Below are positions 12,701 through 21,874 of a stretch of DNA of 64,000 nt, one piece after another. The notes under the pieces are model-generated. The model worked only from the letters and a program-made list of their open reading frames with translations. It was not told the DNA's origin and searched no databases. Source of the DNA: Spongospora subterranea f. sp. subterranea (lineage: Eukaryota > Endomyxa: Phytomyxea > Phytomyxea > Plasmodiophorida); NCBI GenBank assembly GCA_049724395.1, contig JAUGWO010000005.1, positions 1 through 64,000 of the forward strand, written 5' to 3'. The position numbers were made by a program, and so were the translations under genes. How positions within the stretch are numbered: the first letter of the stretch is position 1; every line of letters begins with the position of its first letter.

Positions 12701-13791
12701 TGGAATAAACAAAAAAAAAAGCGAAAATTGTGCACAAGACAGTCCTCACCGATCAATCAACGCAGGAATGGTCAAAATGTCTCGAACAAAAATAGACGTA
12801 TATGGATCAGAAGCAAACTTCAGACAGGATTTGACCAATAGCATATTGATATTGGATAAATCGGGCGAAATTGACGCTGAATTTCCTAGTGGGAACTGTT
12901 GACAGCATAAGCATATAATTTACGTTAGATTGGCGTTATTACATTTGAAAAAATTGACAATCGAAACTCCAGCACCGCGCGAGCTTGCTTCGCAGCGAAA
13001 TCGATGATTTGCCTCGAGCAGAGCACACCTCGGGCAAAGGTGACTGGCCAATACTCGGGGTGAAAAATCAAAAACACTGCAGTAATAAGTATAGGAACGC
13101 CAGAGCTGAAAAGTATTTTAAGATCAACAAATAATAATTGGGAAATATGCAAACCTTAACAGCGGCAAAACCATTTTTATGAGACAGCTCATTTGCCAGA
13201 CCCAAACCTGAGATGAGGCATCTGCCTCCAGCAATGAACAATAGTTGTAGCGATGATCTAACGTTCAATTACTACAAATACCCCTGCCTCAACCGAGCAA
13301 TTTGAACAAACCCGAATTTCGAAACGAAGCCACCACCAATTCGCATAGATGCAACAGCCTCGTATAATCCATAGAAGGATTGTAGAAGAAATTGATTCTG
13401 GTCAGCAGCAATCTGAGACAATCGACATCAGGACTGGTTTGCCGCTGTGTCGCTACATCGAATTCAGCTCGTTGCAAAGCCTTAGATAGACGACGAATGC
13501 GATGGGACCGATATACTGCCTGTAGACCCGGAAATTATCAATCCACTCAGCAACCATAAAAATAAAAGCAATACTTGGATTTTAACGGAGCTTAATCCCG
13601 ATTTCCTCTCCTTATCTCTAGCAATGCGGAGAAGCCTGGCTTTCTCCAATAAATCTTGCCGGGCGACTATTTCGAAAGCGAACAGCCAGGTATCAGCAGT
13701 TGAAAATCTATTTCCGGACGCGCATACCATGGGCAGGCTTACGACCGCTAAGGTCGACTCGGCGATTGCCTGTGTACGTTCCGTTAAACAT
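9752..13791 (-). CDS. HECT-type E3 ubiquitin ligase, UBE3B/UBE3C/UPL6 group
   Basis: Transfers ubiquitin from E2 through a catalytic Cys thioester to substrates; animal UBE3C and plant UPL6 relatives are proteasome-linked. The start at 13791 gives MFNGTYTGNRRVDLSG; a GT-AG intron then leads into LARQDLLEKARLLRIARDKE, the family N-terminus, followed by an IQ motif (IQAVYRSHRIRR) formed across a second intron. The middle has the marker SLTLFCLSYSHYLRVIDDDE (11.8-11.9 kb). HECT N-lobe: FFGLIIGKVL, FANFFLRKL, DPEISKNLLFLK (10.5-10.8 kb), then IPVSKANRLAFMHQLADYKL. HECT C-lobe: FSPDELQMLISGSKSAIDL, LRFFTSCS and the active-site segment LPTSSTCVNMMRLP, with the catalytic Cys in STCVN, ending AIRSNAGFNLS. 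The stop is at 9752-9754. Many short introns; the exons between 11.0 and 13.3 kb were not all resolved. Confidence 0.93.
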
Positions 13792-15062
13792 ACTACCGAT
13801 GAGTTAACGACAGCTCGGCAGGTTGCAGATTAAATTGGCCCGCAACCCTGTTAATTATTCAGCAATCGCGACCGTCGCGATCACTCCGACCAAACTCGCA
13901 CTTTGGAGCTGTTTTAGGGGGCACACACACACCCGACACACACTTGGGCCCACTGCCTTCACCTTTCGAATGAACATTCAGTCACCGTAGCGGTGCTTCT
14001 GTCTATCGAGGCCGCGCTAGGGGTACCGTCACTGGAACAGGCAAGATCATGGCGACAGCTTCGTTTGTTGAGGTGCAGTGTGCATTGCACTGTCTGATAT
14101 GTAAACGGAAAGGATTTTCGAAGTGAATTTCTAAGTGTGAAGAAGTTAAGCGCTATCGGCGCAGCGTTAGTCGTAGATGGCAGATTCGCGAACGTACCCC
14201 GCCTAATGGCGTGACATCTGAGACATTGATTTCTGGTATCAATGTTCTGCATGTACTGTAGTTCCACATTCGTCACTTTACGGAACTCCTTCTATATCAT
14301 CATCTCTAGCCAAGTCAGAACGAGGATCGCCTAAAGCTGTCTCGGCCTAATGAACGGCTCAGGTAATCCGTTTTGCTTCTCCAACACAGGTCGAGGTCAA
14401 GGAACGACAAGAGGGAATACGGTGACGTGGCTTGGCAGCATGAAAGCGTGGCGCAGTGGTAACATGTTCGTGATCCGTTGCCGAGTGCGACTTGTGCCCT
14501 GTCCATTAGTGTAATTGGTCACACTCTATGGTGGGCGACGCCCGGTCCCGCTTGACCTGCCCTGGCTGGGCCTGGCCAGATATCCCCAACGATAATCGGG
14601 TAGCCAGCAGCCGGACCAGCTGGCCTGGCATACCGCTGTACCCCGTCCTGCATTTGTTAAGGGCTTTACTCACGCCTGAGTTTCCGACAGGGAGAACGCC
14701 TGGTCCCATGAGGCGGGATGATCCGGCTGTAAAAGAGGGACGTAGGGGACTGTCCAAGCTAAGGTTGAATCCTGCTTTGATTTTCAACAGTGATAATTGA
14801 CGAAGAAATAGGCGAATATTTGGCGAACCTGTTGACGACATCGTCATAAAAAAAGCACAACAACAGGTCTCATCATCGACTTGTTCCTTCTCTGAAAAGG
14901 CGTTCTCGTTCTAACTGCATTATCCACCATAATCGAGAATTATCGCGGGTCGTCAGCGTTAGATTTCAAGGTGTCCATGCGCGACACCGCTCAAGCCATC
15001 ATCGGGTAAACTCAATTTCGCGAATGCGTTTTGTTTCCATTTTTAGACATGAGATGACATAG
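13792..15062. other. Intergenic, two unassigned frames
   Basis: The left end is the promoter side of the HECT ligase. A short CA-rich run (ACACACACACCCGACACACAC) starts at about 13922. Two unassigned minus-strand frames of about 105 and 113 codons (13959-14276 and 14506-14847) show no domain I recognise. The right end must contain the first exon of the PH-domain gene; a candidate donor GTAAAC lies near 15006, but no joint keeps the frame convincingly. Confidence 0.35.
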
Positions 15063-16060
15063 TTGAGGAGTCATTCGGCCCCTCCAACCACTTCCCCTAG
15101 ACCTACACGACATCTGTATAAGTCTTGCCTCCGGCCTCGCCCGCTCTCTAGTACAGCTGCCGTCGTCGAAAAATCTGAACATGATTTAGACGCTATACTA
15201 CTTCAGTTGAAGCGTGGTCTGTATCTGCTCAAGCACAAGGCAAATGGAACCGTGAAAAAGCGATTCTTCCGCCTGAGTGCAGACTGCAGCGAAGTCGTCT
15301 GGGGCAAATCGCCCTCACGTATATCTGGCAGCAGTAAAATTGTGTTCGTCATCCGATACCAGGAAAAGTGGGGCTAACTATCCATGACCATTAGTGAACA
15401 TGGCGGAAGTGCATGCGATTGTAATGGGACCACGTACTCCTGGTTTTAGCAACTTTGATTGGAATACTGGCGTACCATGGCTCTGCCTCTCGGTGATTGG
15501 AGAGAAAAAATACCTCGATTTTGAATGTTCAAAAATTGACGAGGTACGTTGTGCGAGCGCTTTAGATTTTGAATGCTCATATAATCCAATTTCGCGATGC
15601 AGGTTCGCTCAATGATAACAGGATTGCAGAGTTGTGCTCCTCTATCGTATGAATTCATGAATTACGGACGTATGCTATGGGTGCGATGCATTATCAGAGC
15701 GATTCAGATGGCACGTCGCGCTGGTATCTACACGCTTGATGTGTTTCGTAATCTGGAGGTCAGGCGATGTTGTGAATTCCTTATCCTTGCGTATCTCAGC
15801 ACAAAATTCTCGATTAGGTTAAAGCTAAAATGGAAGCACGAGATCGTCGCATCCAGAGTTTGATTGTTGCGTGCTTTCGCAATCATGCGAGGGTTCCATT
15901 GACAGAGATCACACCAGGCGAAACCAGCCCTAGCGCTTCTTGGCGAAAGTTGGCTCACTCACCGAATCCGAGCGATGTTGGTCGCAAGAAAACAGAGACA
16001 ACTAACAAATATGAGAGCATGAAGCTCAGTTGCGGTTTAATATCTCCTCGAAAAGTTTGA
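15063..16060 (+). CDS. PH-domain protein, 5' exon unresolved
   Basis: Probable membrane-lipid or protein-binding adaptor with a pleckstrin-homology-like fold of the kind that opens LKRGLYLLKHKANGTVKKRF, with strands RFFRLSADCSEVVWG and later VPWLCLSVIGEKKYLDFEC before the C-terminal helix. Three GT-AG introns join exons cleanly: ATTGT|GTTCGT...TTAG near 15343-15395, GACGAG|GTACGT...GCAG near 15553-15602, and CTGGAG|GTCAGG...TTAG near 15757-15820. The C-terminal part is basic and Ser/Pro-rich without a further domain; the stop is at 16058-16060. An in-frame TAG ends at 15062 and no ATG precedes the PH domain in this frame, so the true start lies in an upstream exon that I could not place. Confidence 0.7.
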
Positions 16061-16180
16061 GGAGCTTAGTTAACGTCCATGTCTCGATTCTTTAAGGCTC
16101 AATTGCATAATTTTATTGTTGACAGTAAATCATGATGGAGTAATTTTTGCAGTTGGAGAATGGTGACAGTTGTATCGAAA

Positions 16181-16763
16181 TTATTCAAGATATAGTCCGA
16201 ATACGGTGGCAGTTGCCCATGTAGATTCCTATTCACTGGCTATCAGAACGGAAAGCAACGAAGGGCGTGATAGGAAAATACAGTTTTTATAGAGTAGGAA
16301 GACCAATTATCGGTTTTGTCATCCCATAAGCATCGTGAGGCAATTCTTGCTCCTTGACCTCTTACTTCTCCAATAATCACTTGTACTATTATTTTATACC
16401 TTTCGAACCCGAGTTCTAATAGAGCGATGTTCACTCATCACCAACGACGATAATACGTAACCATAGTCGCTTACTTTTCACAGCGTCCTTTATCTCAGAG
16501 GTGAGCGTTAAATTCAGCTGTTTTGCCTTGTCATGATCATATGTGAAATTGTCGATTCTAGCGTGCATCAAGCTCTTGAGTATGGAGTCTATCTTGAATG
16601 TCTGCAATCCGCTGCCTTCCTTCGGTTCCATCCGGTACGTCGGTTCCCATAACTCGATACGGGGTCGGGCAGACTGATCCTCGCCTTGCTCCTGCATGTG
16701 ATCGTTAATCTGGTCCAAGTATTGATCAACCGACGATGTTGAGACGCAGACGTCAGCCGGCAC
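16181..16763 (-). CDS. Tctex-type dynein light chain (DYNLT2B/TCTEX1D2-like)
   Basis: Light chain of cytoplasmic or axonemal dynein; the DYNLT2B subgroup serves intraflagellar-transport dynein-2. Sequence marks: TYRMEPKEG and FKIDSILKSLMHARIDNFTY at the start of the domain, LTSEIKDAVKKLGFERYKII formed across a 59-nt intron (16474-16416), then VQVIIGEVRGQGARIASRCL, WDDKTDNWSSYSIKT, and, after a 53-nt intron (16281-16229), ESTWATATVFGLYLE with stop at 16181. Both introns restore the conserved family sequence exactly. The N-terminal limit is uncertain: stops lie just upstream of 16763 in frame, and an acceptor TAG|GTGCCG at that point suggests an unplaced first exon. It indicates that the organism keeps flagella or dynein-based transport. 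Confidence 0.87.
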
Positions 16764-18348
16764 CTACTAGAGACTCTAGCGCCAACTATAACTATAAGTC
16801 GTAACCGCTGTCTGAACCCAGCACGGCTCAACGCTAGGAAATAGAGTAGAAATAGACTGGAAATAGGACAGGTAACCATCTGGAGCAACACTCAATAAAG
16901 AGACGAAAGGAAACAATCAACGGAGTCGGCGATCAAAGGAATCATCTCTGATAAATCAGTTTACCGATTGAGAAAACAACGAACCGGGACAACCCCTCTG
17001 GTTTACATATAATGTTAAGAAAAACATCCAATTTATTCATCAGGGTTTTGAAAGGTAAGATGAGTGGCGAGCGTGGTACGACTGGAACCCGATATTCGAT
17101 GTCCAATACCATAGGTCGGCTCGACTGGCCTATCCTGCTGTAGAACGCGCCGACATTCGCTATATTGACCATCATCATCGCATATGAGAGTTTCATGGTT
17201 CCATTCATCTGGGACATGATGACTCAGCGATTGTTTCTGACTAACCATAGTCGCATACCGCTTTCATTATTGATATCAGCGCCGGTAAGTTGCAATTCAG
17301 GTAAAAATGCCTCAAGCGTTTTATTATGTGAAAGCAACTTCGTAGTCGAAGGTTTTGGAAAACTATGGTCACTTAGGCCTTACGATTTCGGCCCAGAACT
17401 GTAAACCCCCAGTAGTTACCCTGTACGATTTCATTTGCACTTCCAAACGTCGTTCAGGAAATGTTAGCGAGATTTATGCGGGATGTTTTCCGATGTTTCA
17501 AGGTTCCCGTAATTATTCTTCCAGTTGAACTGTAAATCCCCCCGTAGTTATCCTGTACGAATTCATATGTCGAATTGCCTTGATATGAAACCCATTGTAA
17601 ATTTTCAATTAAATTATTCAAATGTTTCTGTTAATGTTGTCAACAACTGGAAAATTCATTAGTTTTGAACTGTTTCGAATGATTCTTTTTCAACCGATTT
17701 TGACTGGCGAAACATCATCTTGAAGCAGACCGGTCAAAAGCAAACTTATAAAACCAAAGTTATAGTTTTGCATCTGCAGAGAATCCGGTGAGACATCGCT
17801 GACATCGGCGATGTCTTTGGCCGCGCAAGTTTGAAAAAACTTAGACGGCAACTGCTAGTACCGATATATCGTTTGAGTTGTTTCACCGAACTTCGACGAT
17901 TCTAGATGAAAAAGGTCGGTCATTTGCCATCAGTAAATTCATGACTGTAAATTCCAATTGATCCTTAGATGAAAGTGAACGGGGTAATTGCCGAATCATT
18001 ATCGTCAATTTTTGGAATCAGGCGAGCAACTTCATTGACCTATTGGTCAGTCCGCATCGGCAATCTTCGTGTAATGGTGCGCCATCAATAGAAAAAAGAA
18101 GTGACCCAGTGATGGTCGGTTCTGAGACACATAGCATCAGTTTAGAGGATGACCGACAAAAAATGCGATTGAAAAAATGTTCAAATGGATTTTAGCCAAA
18201 AAATATTGAAAAAAATCGAACTGATAAATGTTGGATTGTTACACATTGAAACGATGCTATCATGAAAACCGATTTTGAGACCATCAAAATCGATCAAAAC
18301 CAGTGTTTCCCCAAATCAAGAAGCTTACCTTGTAATTTTTGTGCAAAC
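16764..18348. other. Gene-poor, AT-rich stretch with a short direct repeat
   Basis: One minus-strand frame of 91 codons at 16942-17217, starting with an ATG and rich in Met, has no recognisable domain and may be an exon of an unplaced gene. Downstream, a phrase of about 45 bp beginning GAACTGTAAA occurs twice, at about 17397-17440 and 17526-17570, as an imperfect direct repeat. From 17.6 to 18.3 kb I see no coding signal. Confidence 0.4.
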
Positions 18349-18618
18349 ATTGTATGGAACATAATCGAACAAAGAATTTGGAAAATTCAACAATGAATTT
18401 ACAGCGAGGACCGCCTTTACCTCATTTATCTTCTGGTTCAAGGGGAACCGACGGTAATTTGATATCGAGCGCGTCATCACTCTTCAAATTGATTTGGTCA
18501 GATAGCAGTCGGTTCCCGATGGATATCTTGAACCAGGAGATAGAAGAAATAAAGGCGGTCTTCGCTGTGTTATCATCATGTTTGTTGAGTTTCCAAATTC
18601 TTTGTTCGATATGTTCCA
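18349..18618. repeat. Long imperfect inverted repeat (hairpin 1)
   Basis: Left arm about 18349-18452, right arm about 18508-18618, loop about 55 nt. The arms pair over more than 100 bp with scattered mismatches. For example, TGGAACAT and CGAACAAAGAATTTGGAAA on the left are complemented by TTTCCAAATTCTTTGTTCG and ATGTTCCA on the right; inside these, GACCGCCTTTA pairs with TAAAGGCGGTC, and GGTTCAAG with CTTGAACC. Transcripts from either strand would fold into one long stem. No coding function is visible. Confidence 0.88.
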
Positions 18619-18684
18619 CACACGTAATCCGCGGACATGAAGTAGCGTAGCCCAGTTGGATCAGAGCAAGTCATCTCAAGTCAT

Positions 18685-19122
18685 ACTGTCCTCAGGGATT
18701 GTTTCAGATGTTTATATGTTTGGAATGATCCCAGTCGTTCTTCGTGCCTCAGAAATCGCAAAACCATATGAGAATTCATCAGGACAGTCATAACCATACG
18801 CATAACGATGTACGCCCTTGGTGACAGAGATCGAAAATTTACTTTAACATTCTTCAAAATACGAGAAACAATAAAGCCTGTCAATGACATGGCTCCTTTC
18901 GCAGTTGCTCAGTGGAATCACCATAAAGGCGCAGAGGATATTGTTTCTCGAATTTTGAAGAATGTTAAAGTGGATTTTCGATCAAGGGCGTACATCGTTA
19001 TGCGTATGATTATGACTGCTCTGATGAATTCTCATATGGTTTTGCGACTTCTGAAGCACGAAGAACGACTGGGATAATTCCAAACATACAAACATCTGAA
19101 ACAATTCCTGAACAAAGACAGT
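18685..19122. repeat. Long inverted repeat (hairpin 2)
   Basis: Left arm about 18685-18872, right arm about 18939-19122, spacer about 66 bp. Each arm is about 185 bp and the match is high. The same peptide-like frame (ILKNVKV, RAYIVMRM, MNSHMVLR, HEERLG) can be read outward from each arm, because one arm is an inverted copy of the other. The differences are mostly single substitutions, consistent with an older inverted duplication or a foldback element. Confidence 0.9.
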
Positions 19123-19751
19123 TCTTTTGGAGTTTTCTGAGTGTATTTGTCAATGACTGGGTCCCATCTGCTCGCTTCATTACAAGTGTTGACGGCGCCG
19201 CAGGAATTGGATTGAGGCAACAAGGTTCCAGTAACATTGAGCGCCCAGCTCACAACGCCGCAACAGCCCCGAAAAGACACAAACTGGCGTGGTTGAATTC
19301 GCCCGCAGGATGCCGCATCCGTTTTTTAAAAAGTTACTTTCCATGCGCGAGTGTCTCACAAAAGAAAAGAATGCCCCATTTGTGGCACATAAACAACGGT
19401 CGCCTGTACGATTTGTGGCGTTCACGTTTGCGGGGAGAAGACTTTTGGGCAGCGCCGTTCATGTTGGGACATTCTACATACCGCTCAGAAAATTGAAAAG
19501 CGGGACCGTCCTTGCCGTGAATCAGGAGCTCGAGTACGACGTGGTAGACGACGTGTATCTGGGCATATTTCTGACACCCAAGAACCAGCAATTAGGTCAA
19601 GCGGACGTGTGAGAACGGCTTCCCAAAGCAGCAATCCATGGTTTTTGTATGGAGTTGCGGTGTCCAAAAAGCGTACCTTTTAATGAGTGACCTGTTTTTG
19701 GTGTGTCACACACCCAGACACACCCAGCCCTAGATTAATCCAGGGATCAAT
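19123..19751. other. Unassigned DNA between hairpin 2 and the minisatellite
   Basis: Overlapping frames of 80-107 codons are open on both strands between 19180 and 19612, with no domain I recognise. The frame at 19289-19612 (plus) is the longest. I cannot tell coding from chance. CA-rich phrases (CACACACCCAGACACACCC) just left of 19752 resemble the edge of the minisatellite unit. Confidence 0.35.
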
Positions 19752-20103
19752 TCGACACACTCAAGAAAGTCAATGGTGATTAATTCTTCCAATTCTGGGA
19801 CACACCCAAGAAAGTCAATGGTGATTAATTCTTCCAATTCGACACACCCAAGAAAGTCAATGGTGATTAATTCTTCCAATTCGACACACCCAAGAAAGTC
19901 AATGGTGATTAATTCTTCCAATTCGACACACCCAAGAAAGTCAATGGTGATTAATTCTTCCAATTCGACACACCCAAGAAAGTCAATGGTGATTAATTCT
20001 TCCAATTCGACACACCCAAGAAAGTCAATGGTGATTAATTCTTCCAATTCGACACACCCAAGAAAGTCAATGGGGATTAATCCTTCCGAAACGACACACC
20101 CAA
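19752..20103. repeat. 42-bp minisatellite, about 8 copies
   Basis: Tandem array with a 42-bp period. The inner copies are nearly identical; the first has a 3-bp insertion and the last two are degenerate. Because 42 is a multiple of three, the array stays open on both strands: plus reads THPRKSMVINSSNS per unit, minus reads ELEELITIDFLGCV. Part of the unit (ACACACCCAAGAAAGTC) recurs inverted at about 20609-20625, outside the array. Confidence 0.95.
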
Positions 20104-20447
20104 AAGTCCATCTGAATCAATCCCATGGGATATTCATAATTACCTCAATTAACACAATGGATCCGAGTCCAGCGGAATGTTTTATTGTTCAGGCCGCGCG
20201 TGAGATGTTAGCGATGGTGGACGCGTTCGGTTCAAACCAGAACATTGACATGGTTGAGGTGCTTTCAACATTGAGGCACGGAGGTGCGAAGTCATCTTCA
20301 CCGCCTCAGCAGATGCCATCAGAGCAATCCTGGAGCTCGTGCTCATCTAATACCGTCAATGCGAGTTGCTCTTTTACAAAAGAAACTATCCTCGACTGGG
20401 AGACACCCACTGGACGTCCTTGCATTGTAGGGCCAAGAAGATTTTGA
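19773..20447 (+). CDS. Hypothetical protein with 14-aa tandem repeats
   Basis: A 224-codon frame that begins inside the 42-bp minisatellite and continues about 115 codons beyond it. The first part is about seven repeats of THPRKSMVINSSNS. The second part (from MDPSPAECFIVQ near 20157) is Ser-rich with no recognised domain. Against coding: the repeat is open on both strands, so openness here is weak evidence. For coding: the unique part stays open for over 300 nt after the array. A start at 20157 would give a small protein without the repeats. Confidence 0.3.
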   Translation: MVINSSNSGTHPRKSMVINSSNSTHPRKSMVINSSNSTHPRKSMVINSSNSTHPRKSMVINSSNSTHPRKSMVINSSNSTHPRKSMVINSSNSTHPRKSMGINPSETTHPKVHLNQSHGIFIITSINTMDPSPAECFIVQAAREMLAMVDAFGSNQNIDMVEVLSTLRHGGAKSSSPPQQMPSEQSWSSCSSNTVNASCSFTKETILDWETPTGRPCIVGPRRF

Positions 20448-21074
20448 ACAAACAGTCAGGTTTGAATTGGATTGAACGGTCTACGCCAACCTAGCAATGA
20501 CTATTTTGAAATGGGATAGGTTTTTGTCCTCTGTCGCGTTCATGTTTGATATAATGTTTTGGGTGTGTGGTTTCTCTGTTTATCTCGGCCGTTAAACCAC
20601 CATGGACTTTCTTGGGTGTGTCAACAGTCAATTCTCGAATCTCGCGGACTTTATTTACGGCATACCGATACGGCATCCACCCACTTCATCATCGCCATGA
20701 AAAGGTCTTTCGAAAGCAGACAACGAAGCCCGATCATTTATTTTTTGAAAATTCCCAGGAATTTTGCCCTAATAAGCGGAGGTGCGGCCCATGGCCATGA
20801 AAAAGGAAAGAAATCGCTTGGCACGCCCAGTTCAGCAAAATATTGCCGGCGTTACACTCTGACGGTGGCCAAACAGTTATCTAGCAAAGAACAGGCAAAT
20901 GGCCTCCAACTTTGCCGTGATAGTTCAACGCCATTGGCGACGTCCCGGTTATTGACGCCCCAACCCGTATGGACACTCTCGTACTTTGCAGTCTTATAGA
21001 GTTTGAGGTAGCTTAGTATACCGACTTTTGGCGTTGGATACGGTCCAAATTCTCTCCTGTCTTGTGTTATGGAG
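20104..21074. other. Unassigned DNA right of the minisatellite
   Basis: After the end of the hypothetical frame at 20447, only short frames occur (for example 20559-20999 on plus, 20852-21142 on minus), with no domain recognised. A single inverted piece of the minisatellite unit lies near 20609-20625. Confidence 0.35.
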
Positions 21075-21267
21075 CCCCTAATTGCTGTACCAATCGTTCG
21101 GACATGATGAGCGAACAGCCAAAAAGCATTATGTGTCGGCAAACCTTGCCGGTACCGCCCGTGGGGCTCTTCAACCGCTGAATGTCGGCAAGGTTTGCCA
21201 ACACATAGTTTTTTTCTGCGGTTCGCTCATCTTGTCCGAACGATTGGTACTTTACAGCAATTAGGGG
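21075..21267. repeat. Compact inverted repeat (hairpin 3)
   Basis: Left arm 21075-21152, right arm about 21185-21267, loop about 32 nt. CCCCTAATTGCTGT at the left edge is matched by ACAGCAATTAGGGG at the right edge. Inside, ACCAATCGTTCGGACA pairs with TGTCCGAACGATTGGT, and GGCAAACCTTGCCG with CGGCAAGGTTTGCC. The stem is about 80 bp with a few bulges, a size compatible with a small-RNA precursor or a foldback element. Confidence 0.9.
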
Positions 21268-21874
21268 GTAAAATAAATCACGAAACCCACGCAACTTTAA
21301 AGTCCTTTACTCTTTGAGAATGCGCCAACACACAAAGCTTTCCAACGCTAAGTTGCTGCTTCTGACTCCGAACACGGCATCGCGCATCCAGCCTATGCAT
21401 GCTGGGGAATCATTTTTATCAGCTTTGACGACCAAGTCAACCTTTTTTTTGTCAAACTCTCGTTTGGCCTGTTTCGAAGATGGTAATTTGCACTAATGGC
21501 CTGGATCATAATACCATGAAATTGGCTTAACACACATACCAATCTCTAAGAAAATTTTACAATTTCACTTCCATCTTGATTTTTCAAGTAGTTGCCATGA
21601 GTAATTCAAAAATCTGACTTCGTCGATGCATGCGGAGTATTCCGCAACGTGGTACACTGTATTTCATCCGGCAAGAAAGAATAAATGTCAGCTACAGTGG
21701 CCTGTTGACGCTGAAACCCAGCCGTTCCTCTGTGATGTAATGCAACTCAGTCATGCTCGATTGCACTCTTGACTGGTGTGTCATGCATGTATGCCTGCAA
21801 TCACTGAGAGGTTCTGTTCGTGTTCGCTGTGGGGATAATTGCGATACACAGTCATCAACGGTGATCATGATACT
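21268..21874. other. Intergenic, nothing recognised
   Basis: No coding signal or repeat recognised. The right end contains the promoter of the coiled-coil gene. Confidence 0.45.

Noticed and set aside
14449-14459. TGGCGCAGTGG, an A-box-like tRNA start
   Set aside because: No B-box at the right distance and no acceptor-stem pairing; at most a decayed tRNA-derived repeat, not supported.
19180-19612. Overlapping frames on both strands as a possible gene
   Set aside because: No domain, open on both strands, between repeats; cannot be separated from chance.
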